In this document: one piece after another, positions 17,200 to 25,090 of the stretch
Position numbering within the stretch: the first letter of the stretch is position 1
How the letters are laid out: the number at the start of each line of letters is the position of its first letter
NCBI RefSeq assembly: GCF_024752355.1
Contig: NZ_JANTHZ010000001.1
Coordinates: 806,001-870,000 of the forward strand
Direction: 5' to 3'
Length of the DNA stretch: 64,000 nucleotides
From: Ancylobacter mangrovi
GTDB lineage: Bacteria; Pseudomonadota; Alphaproteobacteria; Rhizobiales; Xanthobacteraceae
The notes under the pieces: generated by a model
Told to the model about the DNA's origin: nothing
Database searches by the model: none
The model's input: only the letters and a program-made list of their open reading frames with translations
Position numbers and translations under genes: made by a program

Positions 17200-18414
17200 C
17201 TCGCCGCCGGGGCGCGGCGCGCCGCCGCCCGACACATGGTCGCGCAGATCCTGCAGCGAGGCGAAGCGCAGTGTCCCGTCGGGCAGGTCGGCCTCGATTG
17301 AGCCGTCCGAATAGAGCTTGTAGGCCATGCCGCCGATCGTGCCGGCCTTGAGCACGGTGACGGACGGCTCGGGCGGCGCCTCCTCGGGCATCTCCTCCGG
17401 CCCGCCCAGCAGATCGGATTCACGCAGGAAGGCCGGCGGCGCGCCGGGATCGGGAATCGTCTCGTCGCGCACGCGCGGCGGGCGCGGCTCGCTCATCGGG
17501 GGCGAGGGCTGGGGCGCGGAAGGCACGGGCGGGGGCACCACCGGCGGGGAGGCGGGCGTACGCGGCTCTCCGAACCGCGGCGTGAACTCCTCGCCCGAGG
17601 GCGCCGGAGCCGGAGCACCCGTATCCACACCGCCTGTCCCCAACAGACGCTCGCGGCCCTCGCGCAGGAAAGGCGGCGGCTCGCGACGGGCCGGTTCCGG
17701 GCGCGGCGAGCCGAGCCGCGGATCGGCGGCACGGGGCTCGGCGGGGCGAGGTTCGGCGGCACGGGATTCCGAAGGACGGGACTCGAACGGCCGCGATTCG
17801 AACGGGCGCGGCTCCTGCGCGCGCGGCTCCGGCACACGCGGTTCCTGCACACGCGGCTCCGGCAGCGCCGCCGGCTCGGGGGCGGGCGCCGGCTCGGGCG
17901 CTTCCTGAACCTCCGGCTCGCGCTTGCGACGGAACCAGGTCGGCAGGCCCCCTTTCTCCTCCGCCGGCTTCGCCTCGGGCGCGGGCGCGGGCGCGGGGGT
18001 CGGCGGCGCGGCGGCGGCGGGTTCCGGCTCGGCGGGCAGCACGATCTCCGGCATAAAATGGTCGGGCTCGATCGGCAGCGCCTCGCTCTCCCCGGCGTGG
18101 ACGGCTCCCGCCGCCGCGCCGTGGTGCATCTCCTCCTCCTCGGGCTCGAAATGCACGGCGCCGTCGAGCTTGTGGGCAATGTCCACCAGTGCCCGATGGA
18201 TGAAGCCGAGCGCGAAGAGCAGCATTCCGCCGACGAAGCCGAGGCTTCCGGCGGTTACCATCGTCGCACCGGAAGTTGTCTCGAACGACCCGAAGCCAAT
18301 TGCACCGAGCAGGATACCAAGGACGGCAACCGCAATGCCGATCCCGATGAGAATTGCACCCATAAAGAAACTCCACCGGACCGATTCGCCATCGATCCCT
18401 CTTCTATCTGACAT
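17194..18414 (-). CDS. Membrane protein with long Pro/Glu/Arg repeat region
   Basis: Hypothetical protein of 406 residues. Two adjacent membrane helices (FFMGAILIGIGIAVAVLG and TMVTAGSLGFVGGMLLFALG) are followed by a long disordered segment containing short tandem repeats of the form xEPR or xESR (about residues 185-245) and further Pro-rich sequence. The C-terminus is a compact conserved-looking domain, GTIGGMAYKLYSDGSIEADL then RFASLQDLRDHV. That final segment suggests an inner-membrane protein with a cytoplasmic or periplasmic sensor-like end. No function is known to me. Upstream it is divergent from sodB. Confidence 0.75.
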   Translation of the reverse strand: MSDRRGIDGESVRWSFFMGAILIGIGIAVAVLGILLGAIGFGSFETTSGATMVTAGSLGFVGGMLLFALGFIHRALVDIAHKLDGAVHFEPEEEEMHHGAAAGAVHAGESEALPIEPDHFMPEIVLPAEPEPAAAAPPTPAPAPAPEAKPAEEKGGLPTWFRRKREPEVQEAPEPAPAPEPAALPEPRVQEPRVPEPRAQEPRPFESRPFESRPSESRAAEPRPAEPRAADPRLGSPRPEPARREPPPFLREGRERLLGTGGVDTGAPAPAPSGEEFTPRFGEPRTPASPPVVPPPVPSAPQPSPPMSEPRPPRVRDETIPDPGAPPAFLRESDLLGGPEEMPEEAPPEPSVTVLKAGTIGGMAYKLYSDGSIEADLPDGTLRFASLQDLRDHVSGGGAPRPGGEG

Positions 18415-18631
18415 TACGTCCAGTGCTGCTATTGCGAAAGCGTTACGCCGCAGGACTGTGCGCGGCCCGGCGGCCGGCCGGGAAGAATTGCGGCGCGCGC
18501 GATGCTTTTGGTTGTCCGCCGTGTCGTACCGCCCTATCTAAGGCATCGCCGAGCTTTCGCGGTGTTCCGGCACCCGCGCGAGAGCGCCGTATAGCGGTGC
18601 GGTCGAATTCCATTCTGCGGAGACAGCTTCA

Positions 18632-19228
18632 ATGTCCTTCACGCTTCCCGAGCTTCCCTATTCCTACGATGCGCTCGCCCCCTACATGTCGAGCGAGACG
18701 CTCGAATATCACCACGACAAGCATCATCAGGCGTATGTCACCAACGGCAACAACCTGCTGAAGGGCACCGAGTTCGAGGGCAAGACGCTGGAGGAGATCG
18801 TCAAGGGCTCCTTCGGCAAGAACGCCGGCCTGTTCAACAATGCGGGCCAGCACTTCAACCACATTCACTTCTGGAAATGGATGAAGCCGAACGGCGGCGG
18901 CGCCATTCCGGGTGAACTCGAGAAGAAGATCGTCGAGGATCTCGGCTCGGTCGAAAAGATGAAGGAGGACTTCATCCAGGCCGGCGTCACCCAGTTCGGC
19001 TCCGGCTGGAACTGGCTCGCGGTCAAGGACGGCAAGATCGTCGTCATGAAGACCGCCAACGGCGAGAACCCGCTGGTGCACGGCGCGACCCCGATCCTGG
19101 GCTGCGACGTGTGGGAGCACTCCTACTACATCGACTATCGCAACCGTCGCCCCGACTACCTCAAGGCGTTCGTCGAGAGCCTGGTGAACTGGGACTACGT
19201 GGCCGAGCTCTATTCCAAGGCCGTCTGA
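18632..19228 (+). CDS. sodB: Fe/Mn superoxide dismutase
   Basis: Converts superoxide to oxygen and hydrogen peroxide in the cytoplasm. It is 198 residues with metal ligands in EYHHDKHHQAY (His near 27), QHFNHIHFW (His near 74-76) and GCDVWEHSYY (Asp near 159, His near 163). The segment NNAGQHFNHIHFWKWM with QFGSGWNWL suggests the iron type, as in most alphaproteobacteria, but metal choice is not certain from sequence. GGAG lies nine bases before ATG. A strong terminator follows at 19264-19297. Confidence 0.96.
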   Translation: MSFTLPELPYSYDALAPYMSSETLEYHHDKHHQAYVTNGNNLLKGTEFEGKTLEEIVKGSFGKNAGLFNNAGQHFNHIHFWKWMKPNGGGAIPGELEKKIVEDLGSVEKMKEDFIQAGVTQFGSGWNWLAVKDGKIVVMKTANGENPLVHGATPILGCDVWEHSYYIDYRNRRPDYLKAFVESLVNWDYVAELYSKAV

Positions 19229-19263
19229 TCACGCCGCGCCCCGGCGCGACGCGATGCGCATTC

Positions 19264-19297
19264 AAGCCGTCCGTGCCCCCCGGCACGGGCGGCTTTT
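19264..19297 (+). terminator. Intrinsic terminator of sodB
   Basis: A 14-bp stem (19264-19277 with 19282-19295, one G-T wobble at 19270/19289) and a four-base loop are followed by a run of T (19294-19297). It begins 36 bases after the sodB stop. Confidence 0.8.
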
Positions 19298-19322
19298 CAT
19301 GTGGGCGGCGTGTTTCGCGCGC

Positions 19323-19700
19323 TCAGGAGACCCCGCCCGGCCACAGCCACCACAGCAGCAGCACGGCGGCCGCGACCCATATCAGCCCGATCGCGACCAT
19401 GCCGGCCATGCTCGAGGGCCGGCTCCGCCCGGCCGCCTCGGCCCGGTACTCGGCCATCAGCGGGCCGGGAATGAGTCGGACGACGAGCACGATGCCGAGC
19501 GGCACGATGATCAGGTCGTCGAGATAGCCCAGCACCGGAATGAAATCGGGAATGAGGTCGATCGGGCTGAGCGCATAGGCCGCGACCGCCGCCGCGGCGG
19601 CCTTGGCGTACCAGGGCGTGCGGGGGTCGCGCGCGGCGATCCACAGCGCCAGCACGTCCTGCCTGATCGCCCGCGCCCATATTTTCGCCCGTGCCAGCAT
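19323..19700 (-). CDS. DUF1232 (YkvA-like) membrane protein
   Basis: Small membrane protein of about 125 residues with the DUF1232 core YALSPIDLIPDFIPVLGYLDD, flanked by a further hydrophobic segment and a C-terminal membrane helix (IGLIWVAAAVLLLWWLW). The family is widespread and uncharacterised. The start is set at Met 19700 (MLARAKIWARAI); Met 19730 would overlap the end of the upstream gene by 11 bases, which is also possible. It probably shares a transcript with the exported protein gene upstream. Confidence 0.85.
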   Translation of the reverse strand: MLARAKIWARAIRQDVLALWIAARDPRTPWYAKAAAAAVAAYALSPIDLIPDFIPVLGYLDDLIIVPLGIVLVVRLIPGPLMAEYRAEAAGRSRPSSMAGMVAIGLIWVAAAVLLLWWLWPGGVS

Positions 19701-19719
19701 GGCCGACCCCGGCGCGGCC

Positions 19720-20106
19720 TCAGCCGGCATAGGGGCGCCGCGGGCGCGGCTGGTCGCTGATCACGCAGTAATCGTTCCAGAAATTGTACTGGTAGGTCGA
19801 GCGCCACTGGTAGAGCCAGTTCTCGCATTGCGCCTTGGTGCGGAAGCAGCCGGAGACGGTGCGCGTCTGCAGCCGGTCGAGATAGACGCCCCATTCGCGC
19901 TGGCCGGTGAAATGGCCGTACCAGAGCTTCGAGGGCGGGATGGTCCGCGCCATCGCCGTGCAGTCGCCGCCGGGAAAGGCGCCGGTGAACTGGTAGGCCC
20001 GCGCCTCGCCCGCAAAGCCCAGCAGGGCAAACCCGAGCAGGGCAAATCCCGCGAGCGCACGTCCCGCGGCCCACGGCCCGGCGTCCGGCAATGTCGGCGC
20101 GTTCAT
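19720..20106 (-). CDS. Secreted hypothetical protein
   Basis: Exported protein of 128 residues. The signal peptide contains a duplicated GFALLGFALLGF segment and ends in EARA near residue 36. The mature part is rich in aromatic residues (YQFTGAF, KLWYGHFTGQREWGVYLDRLQ, YQYNFWNDY) with four cysteines that could form two disulfides. GGAGGAGG lies just before ATG 20106. No family is recognised. The cysteine pattern and aromatic content suggest a small stable periplasmic domain. Confidence 0.7.
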   Translation of the reverse strand: MNAPTLPDAGPWAAGRALAGFALLGFALLGFAGEARAYQFTGAFPGGDCTAMARTIPPSKLWYGHFTGQREWGVYLDRLQTRTVSGCFRTKAQCENWLYQWRSTYQYNFWNDYCVISDQPRPRRPYAG

Positions 20107-20187
20107 GGCCTCCTCCCGCGCATTCCTTCCGTTACGCTATTCTACGCCCGTGCGGCGCCGCGCTCCACCGGGCCGGGTCCGCCGGCC

Positions 20188-21177
20188 TCAGATCCAGCGC
20201 GCCCAGCGGAACAGCACCGCCGCCATGGCGAGGCCGGCGGCCGTCGCCAGCAGGGTCACGGTCCAGAAACCGGAAGGGTCGTCGCTGCCGGGAATGCCGC
20301 CGACATTCATGCCCATCAGGCCGGTCGCCAGCGTCAGCGGCGCGAACACCACCGTCACCACCGCCAGGATCAGCATGGAGCGGTTCATCTGCTCGGCCCG
20401 GCGCTCCACCATCTGGTCGTAGATCACGGCCGCGCGGTCGCGCACCGAATCGAGTTCCTCGGCGAAGCGCGTCACCCGGTCGGCGGCCTCGCGCAGCCGG
20501 TTTCGGTCGCGCTGGGAGAGCCATTCGGCGTCCTCCAGCGAGAAATGGTTCAGCGCCTCGCGCTGCGGGGCGATGTAGCGGCGCAGCAGGATGGCGACGC
20601 GGCGCACCTCCGAGACCTTGGCGCTCAGATTGGACAGGGTCGCGTTGAGCACCAGCTCCTCGAGTTCGTCCGCCTCCTCGGCCAGCGCCGTGATCACCGT
20701 GTCCATGCGGTCGACGAGGCGCATCGACAGGTCGGCGACGAACTCGCCCGGCGTGCGCGGCGCCCGCCCGCGCGCCAGCGCGTCCTCGAAGTCGCCGACC
20801 GCCGAGAGCGGCTCGCGGCGCACCGAGACCACGCGGTTCGGCTCCACCCAGAAGCGGATCGAGTGCATCTCGTCGGGCAGCGAATAGGGCTTCAGGTTGA
20901 TGCCGCGCAGGTTGAGGAAGGCGCCGTGCTCGTAGAGCGAGCAGCGCGGACGCGTCTCCTCCGCCACCAGAGAATCGGCGATGGAGGGCTCGATGCCGCT
21001 CTCATCGTCGAGCCAGTTGCGCGCATTGCCGTGGTTGAGCTGCTGCAGGTGGATCCACTGGAACCCGGCGCCCGGCTCCGGGCCGCGGCGGATCTCGCTC
21101 CAGCCGATCCGCTTCGCCCCGCCGGCGCCGTCCATGATCCAGGCGGTGACCAGCCCCTCGCTGTCGTAGTCAGGCAA
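20188..21177 (-). CDS. zntB: CorA-family zinc/magnesium transporter ZntB-like
   Basis: Inner-membrane CorA-fold protein of 329 residues. The long N-terminal cytoplasmic funnel includes FQWIHLQQLN and the helical region ELDSVRDRAAVIYDQMVERRAEQMN. Two C-terminal membrane helices flank the hallmark GMN motif (LMGMNVGG, near residue 290). ZntB proteins use proton-coupled zinc transport; Mg2+ or other divalent cations cannot be excluded. It starts at TTG 21177 with GGAG eight bases upstream. No metal-responsive site was found nearby. Confidence 0.88.
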   Translation of the reverse strand: MPDYDSEGLVTAWIMDGAGGAKRIGWSEIRRGPEPGAGFQWIHLQQLNHGNARNWLDDESGIEPSIADSLVAEETRPRCSLYEHGAFLNLRGINLKPYSLPDEMHSIRFWVEPNRVVSVRREPLSAVGDFEDALARGRAPRTPGEFVADLSMRLVDRMDTVITALAEEADELEELVLNATLSNLSAKVSEVRRVAILLRRYIAPQREALNHFSLEDAEWLSQRDRNRLREAADRVTRFAEELDSVRDRAAVIYDQMVERRAEQMNRSMLILAVVTVVFAPLTLATGLMGMNVGGIPGSDDPSGFWTVTLLATAAGLAMAAVLFRWARWI

Positions 21178-21370
21178 GATCAGGCTCCCCCGTGCACGCG
21201 CGCCGCCCCGGCGGCGATGAATGGTCGATGAACGCTCCCCATGGAATGCGTTCAGCTTGATGAACCTAATGCAACAGCCGGTTCAGTCCCGGTTCGGCGA
21301 TCGGGCTCTAGCGTGTCTCCATCGACGGCCACACGGCCCCCCGTGAGTGCTGAGACCAGATGAGGACGCC

Positions 21371-21730
21371 ATGATCAACCTTCGCTCGATCACCAAGGCC
21401 AACATTGCCAGGTTCGCCGCGCTCGCTCTCGCGGGCGCCACCTTCGCCACCGCCCTGCCCACCCCCTCGCAGGCCGGCAACAACACCGGCGCCGCCATCG
21501 CGGCGGGCATCGTCGGCGGGCTGGTCGTGGGCGGCCTCGCCGCCTCGGCCGCCAACAATTACGGCCCGCCGCCTCCGCCGGCCTACGGCCCGCGCTACGT
21601 GCCCGCCCCCGGGCCCGGCTACTACCACCGCTCGGGCTACTATCGCCGCCCGCACTGCTGGACCCGCACCGAGACCTACTACAACCGCTGGGGCCGGCCC
21701 TATGCGCGCGACGTGCGCATCTGCCGCTGA
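21371..21730 (+). CDS. Small exported glycine/proline-rich protein
   Basis: Exported protein of 119 residues. A signal peptide ends near SQAGN (residue 36). Then comes a glycine-zipper-like segment (AAIAAGIVGGLVVGGLAASA) that could lie in a membrane, a Pro/Tyr-rich stretch, and a C-terminal RPHCWTRTETYYNRWGRPY with a second Cys near the end. Similar architectures are common in Hyphomicrobiales outer-envelope proteins of unknown function. GAGGAC precedes ATG 21371 by five bases. An in-frame start at 21347 is unlikely. Confidence 0.75.
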   Translation: MINLRSITKANIARFAALALAGATFATALPTPSQAGNNTGAAIAAGIVGGLVVGGLAASAANNYGPPPPPAYGPRYVPAPGPGYYHRSGYYRRPHCWTRTETYYNRWGRPYARDVRICR

Positions 21731-21757
21731 CGGCGCGCGCCCGCGCGGCGCGGCCGG

Positions 21758-22345
21758 CTAGCCCTCCCCCTCCGCCGGCGAGGGCTCGATCTTGACGATA
21801 CCGGTGCGGTCCAGCCCATCCAGCGCGACCCGCACCGGTACGCCCCCGACCGAAAGGTCGGGGGCGATCTCGTTCAGCGGGATCAGCGCGAAGGCGCGCT
21901 CCATCATCCGCGGATGCGGAATCTCGAGGTCCGGCTCGGCTATCGTCTCGTCGCCGAACAGCAGAATGTCGATGTCGATGGTGCGCGGCCCGAAGCGCAC
22001 CTCGCGGGTGCGGTCGCGCCCGAAGGCATGCTCGACGCCGAGCAGCATGTTGAGCAGCTCGCGCGCCGAAAGCTCGGTCTCCACCGCCACCACCATGTTC
22101 AGGTACGGCCCCTGCGGCACCGGCCCCCAGGGCGGCGTCTCGTAGAGCGAGGAGCGGGCGATGATCTTCAGCCCGGTGCGCGCGATCAGCCCCACCGCCC
22201 TGGCCATGGTGCCGGCGCGGTCGCCCAGATTGGAACCGAGGCACAGATACGCCACCCGCTTCTCCACCTTGCGCGGGCGGCGGATGAAGAATTCGGGCGT
22301 CGACCGGCCGGCCGGCGGGTTGTTCGCCGTTTCGTCAGGCGGCAC
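21758..22345 (-). CDS. folK: 2-amino-4-hydroxy-6-hydroxymethyldihydropteridine pyrophosphokinase
   Basis: Transfers pyrophosphate from ATP to hydroxymethyldihydropterin in folate biosynthesis. It has the family signatures AYLCLGSNLGDR (near residue 33), SSLYETPPWG and FGRDRTREVRFGPRTIDIDIL, followed by IPHPRMMERAFAL. The N-terminus is about 28 residues longer than many homologues, so the real start could be a later codon. Its start overlaps the end of folP by 11 bases, so folP-folK form an operon on the minus strand. Confidence 0.94.
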   Translation of the reverse strand: MPPDETANNPPAGRSTPEFFIRRPRKVEKRVAYLCLGSNLGDRAGTMARAVGLIARTGLKIIARSSLYETPPWGPVPQGPYLNMVVAVETELSARELLNMLLGVEHAFGRDRTREVRFGPRTIDIDILLFGDETIAEPDLEIPHPRMMERAFALIPLNEIAPDLSVGGVPVRVALDGLDRTGIVKIEPSPAEGEG

Positions 22346-23177
22346 GGAGGATCGCCTCCGTCACCCGGGCGGCCTGCACATGCGCGGCCACGTCGTGCAC
22401 GCGGATGATGGCGCAGCCGGCCATGATGCCGATCACGTTGGAGGCGATCGTGCCGGGCAGCCGCTCGGCCGGCGCCGCGTCGATCACCTTGCCGATCAGC
22501 GACTTGCGCGAGGTACCGAGCAGGATCGGGAAGCCGAGCCGGCCGATCTCGGACAGCGAGGCCAGCGCCTTCAGGTTCTGCTCGAAGGTCTTGCCGAAGC
22601 CGATCCCCGGATCGAGGCTGATGCGCTCGGGCCGGATGCCCGCGCGCGCCGCCCGCTCCAGCGTCTGGTCGAAGAAGGCCAGCATGTCGGCGACGATGTC
22701 GACCGAGCCGTCGACGCTCGACCTGTTGTGCATGGCGACCAGCCCCACCTCATGGGCAGCGGTGACGCGGGCCATGTCCGGGTCGCCCATCAGGCCCCAT
22801 ATGTCGTTCACGATCGCCGCGCCATGCGCCAGCGCCGCCTCGGCCACCTTCGCCTTCTGGGTGTCGATCGAGATCGGCACCGGCAGGTGGGCCAGCGCGT
22901 CGAGCACCGGCAGCACGCGCGCCATCTCCTCCTCGGCCGGCACCGGCGTGTGGCCGGGCCGGGTCGATTCCCCGCCGACGTCGATGATGTCCGCGCCCTC
23001 CGCCACCATGCGCTCGGCATTGGCCACCGCGTCGTCGAGCCGTGCGCTGCGCCCGCCGTCGGAGAAGGAATCGGGCGTGACGTTCAGAATGCCCATCACC
23101 AGCGTGCGGCCGGCATAGTCGAGCCGGCGTCCGCGCGCGTCGAACAGGCGATGGGTCGGCGGCGTGAGTGAAGCCAT
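22335..23177 (-). CDS. folP: Dihydropteroate synthase
   Basis: Joins p-aminobenzoate to hydroxymethyldihydropterin pyrophosphate to make dihydropteroate, the sulfonamide target. The 280-residue TIM barrel has VMGILNVTPDSFSDGG (near residue 24), DIIDVGGESTRPG, DPGIGFGKT and LLGTSRKSLIG. ATG 23177 is chosen because the family begins shortly after it and GGAA lies upstream; the frame runs on to 23312 through a 12-bp minisatellite that would only add Val-Val-Arg-Gly repeats. It overlaps folK. Confidence 0.94.
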   Translation of the reverse strand: MASLTPPTHRLFDARGRRLDYAGRTLVMGILNVTPDSFSDGGRSARLDDAVANAERMVAEGADIIDVGGESTRPGHTPVPAEEEMARVLPVLDALAHLPVPISIDTQKAKVAEAALAHGAAIVNDIWGLMGDPDMARVTAAHEVGLVAMHNRSSVDGSVDIVADMLAFFDQTLERAARAGIRPERISLDPGIGFGKTFEQNLKALASLSEIGRLGFPILLGTSRKSLIGKVIDAAPAERLPGTIASNVIGIMAGCAIIRVHDVAAHVQAARVTEAILRAA

Positions 23178-23279
23178 GGCGTTTCCGGCGTTTCCAGCTT
23201 TGTGCTTCACATCGCGCGCTGCCAGCCGGAAGGCAAGTACCCTGATGTCACGCCGCGTCATCGTTCCCGCTTGCACCAG

Positions 23280-23320
23280 GCCCCGCACTACGCCCCGCAC
23301 TACGCCCCGCACTACGCCCC
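23280..23320. repeat. 12-bp minisatellite, about 3.4 copies
   Basis: Unit GCCCCGCACTAC occurs at 23280, 23292 and 23304, and a partial copy follows at 23316-23320, all perfect. It lies in the 206-base divergent gap between folP and the HerA-like gene. The perfect copies suggest recent slippage expansion and likely length variation among strains. Confidence 0.9.
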
Positions 23321-23383
23321 TTGCCGAAGGCCCCTCGGCTGCGCTCTAAAGGTAGCCCAGCGTTCGCTCCCAGGGAGGCGGCC

Positions 23384-25063
23384 ATGTCCGTAGAGGTCGA
23401 GGGAAAGATCTTCGTCGGCAAAAGCACGGGCGAGGATGGCGGCAAGCCCGAATACCTCACGCTCAAGCTCGCCAATCGCCACGGCCTCGCCACCGGCGCC
23501 ACCGGCACCGGCAAGACGGTCACGCTGCAGACCATCGCCGAGGGCTTCTCGCGTGCCGGCGTGCCGGTGTTCGCCGCCGACATCAAGGGCGACCTGTCCG
23601 GCGTCGCCATGCCCGGCGAGGGGCAGGACTGGATCGTCAAGCGCTTCGCCGAGATCGGCGCCGACTACGTGCCGGACGAGTTCCCGGTCATCTTCTGGGA
23701 CCTGTTCGGCGAGCAGGGCCACCCGGTGCGCGCCACCGTCTCGGAGATGGGCCCGCTGCTGCTGGCGCGGCTGCTGAACCTCAACGACGTGCAGGAGGGC
23801 GTGCTCAACGTCGTCTTCCGCATCGCCGACGAGCGCGGCCTGCTGCTGCTCGACCTCAAGGACCTGCGCGCCATGCTCGCCTTCGCGGCGGAGAATGCCG
23901 CGCAGCTCACCACGACCTACGGCAACGTCTCCCCCGCCACCGTCGGCGCGATCCAGCGCGCGCTGCTGGTGCTGGAGAACCAGGGCGCGGACAAGTTCTT
24001 CGGCGAGCCGGCGCTGAAGATCTCCGACCTGATGCGGGTCGACCCGCGCACCGGCTACGGCACCATCTCGCTGCTCGCCGCCGACAAGCTGATGGGCTCG
24101 CCCCAGCTCTACGCGACCTTCCTGCTGTGGCTGCTGTCCGAGCTGTTCGAGGAGCTGCCCGAGGTCGGCGATCCCGACAAGCCGAAGGTGGTGTTCTTCT
24201 TCGACGAGGCGCACCTGCTGTTCGACGAGGCGCCCAAGGCGCTGCTGCAGAAGATCGAACAGGTGGTCCGCCTCATCCGCTCCAAGGGCGTGGGCGTCTA
24301 TTTCGTCACCCAGAACCCGCTCGACGTGCCCGAGAGCGTGCTCGCCCAGCTCGGCAACCGGGTGCAGCACGCGCTGCGCGCCTTCACCCCGCGCGACCAG
24401 AAGGCGGTGAAGGCCGCCGCCGAGACCTTCCGGCCCAACCCGAAGCTCGACACCGCGCAGGTCATCACCGAGCTCGGCAAGGGCATGGCGCTGGTCTCGA
24501 TGCTGGAGGGCAACGGCACCCCCGCCATGGTCGAGCGCACCGCCATCTGCCCGCCGACCGCCCGGGTCGGGCCGATCGACCCGGAGATGCGCAAGGTGAA
24601 CATGCGCAACAGCCCGGTCGGCAAGCTCTACGACACGCCGGTCGACCGCGAATCCGCCTATGAGATGCTGGCGAAGCGCGCCGACGAGACCGCCCCGGCC
24701 GAGGCACCCGAGACGCCCGCCTCGCCCAATCCCGCCGCCCCCAAACCCACCGAGGCCGGCGCCGCGTCCGGCGGCGGCTGGCTCGACGGCGTGCTGGGCG
24801 GGCTGTTCGGCACGCCCTCGCGCGGGCGCATGAGCATAGGCGAGCAGGTCGCCCGGCAGGTCACGCGCGAGGTCGTCAATCAGGCGACCAAGGCCATCCT
24901 GCGCAACGTGCTGGGCGGGCGCGCCCGCTCCACCCGCGCCGTTTCCCCGACCCCTGCGCGAGTGAAGAGCACCCGCTCGAGCGCGGGCGCCTCGTCCTCG
25001 GACGACTTCGCCCAGATCTTCGACGATTTCGCCGGCGGCGGGTCCGCCAAGCGCCGGAAATGA
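23384..25063 (+). CDS. HerA-like/DUF853 ATPase (YjgR family)
   Basis: P-loop ATPase of 559 residues related to the HerA/FtsK helicase group, annotated as DUF853 or YjgR. Walker A is GATGTGKTVTLQ (near residue 40) and Walker B VVFFFDEAHLLFDEAP (near 270). The sensor-like stretch YFVTQNPLDVPESVLAQLGN follows. The C-terminus has a Pro/Ala linker and a Gly/Ser-rich tail. It probably couples ATP hydrolysis to DNA or protein translocation, but YjgR proteins have no settled role. No nuclease such as NurA is adjacent, so a HerA-NurA repair pair is not supported. AGGGAGG precedes ATG 23384. Confidence 0.9.
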   Translation: MSVEVEGKIFVGKSTGEDGGKPEYLTLKLANRHGLATGATGTGKTVTLQTIAEGFSRAGVPVFAADIKGDLSGVAMPGEGQDWIVKRFAEIGADYVPDEFPVIFWDLFGEQGHPVRATVSEMGPLLLARLLNLNDVQEGVLNVVFRIADERGLLLLDLKDLRAMLAFAAENAAQLTTTYGNVSPATVGAIQRALLVLENQGADKFFGEPALKISDLMRVDPRTGYGTISLLAADKLMGSPQLYATFLLWLLSELFEELPEVGDPDKPKVVFFFDEAHLLFDEAPKALLQKIEQVVRLIRSKGVGVYFVTQNPLDVPESVLAQLGNRVQHALRAFTPRDQKAVKAAAETFRPNPKLDTAQVITELGKGMALVSMLEGNGTPAMVERTAICPPTARVGPIDPEMRKVNMRNSPVGKLYDTPVDRESAYEMLAKRADETAPAEAPETPASPNPAAPKPTEAGAASGGGWLDGVLGGLFGTPSRGRMSIGEQVARQVTREVVNQATKAILRNVLGGRARSTRAVSPTPARVKSTRSSAGASSSDDFAQIFDDFAGGGSAKRRK

Positions 25064-25090
25064 ACCTTCCCCACGTGAGTTGATAGCGCC

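Noticed and set aside
23384..25063. HerA-NurA DNA repair or defence system
   Set aside because: The ATPase belongs to the YjgR branch, and neither neighbour is a nuclease.
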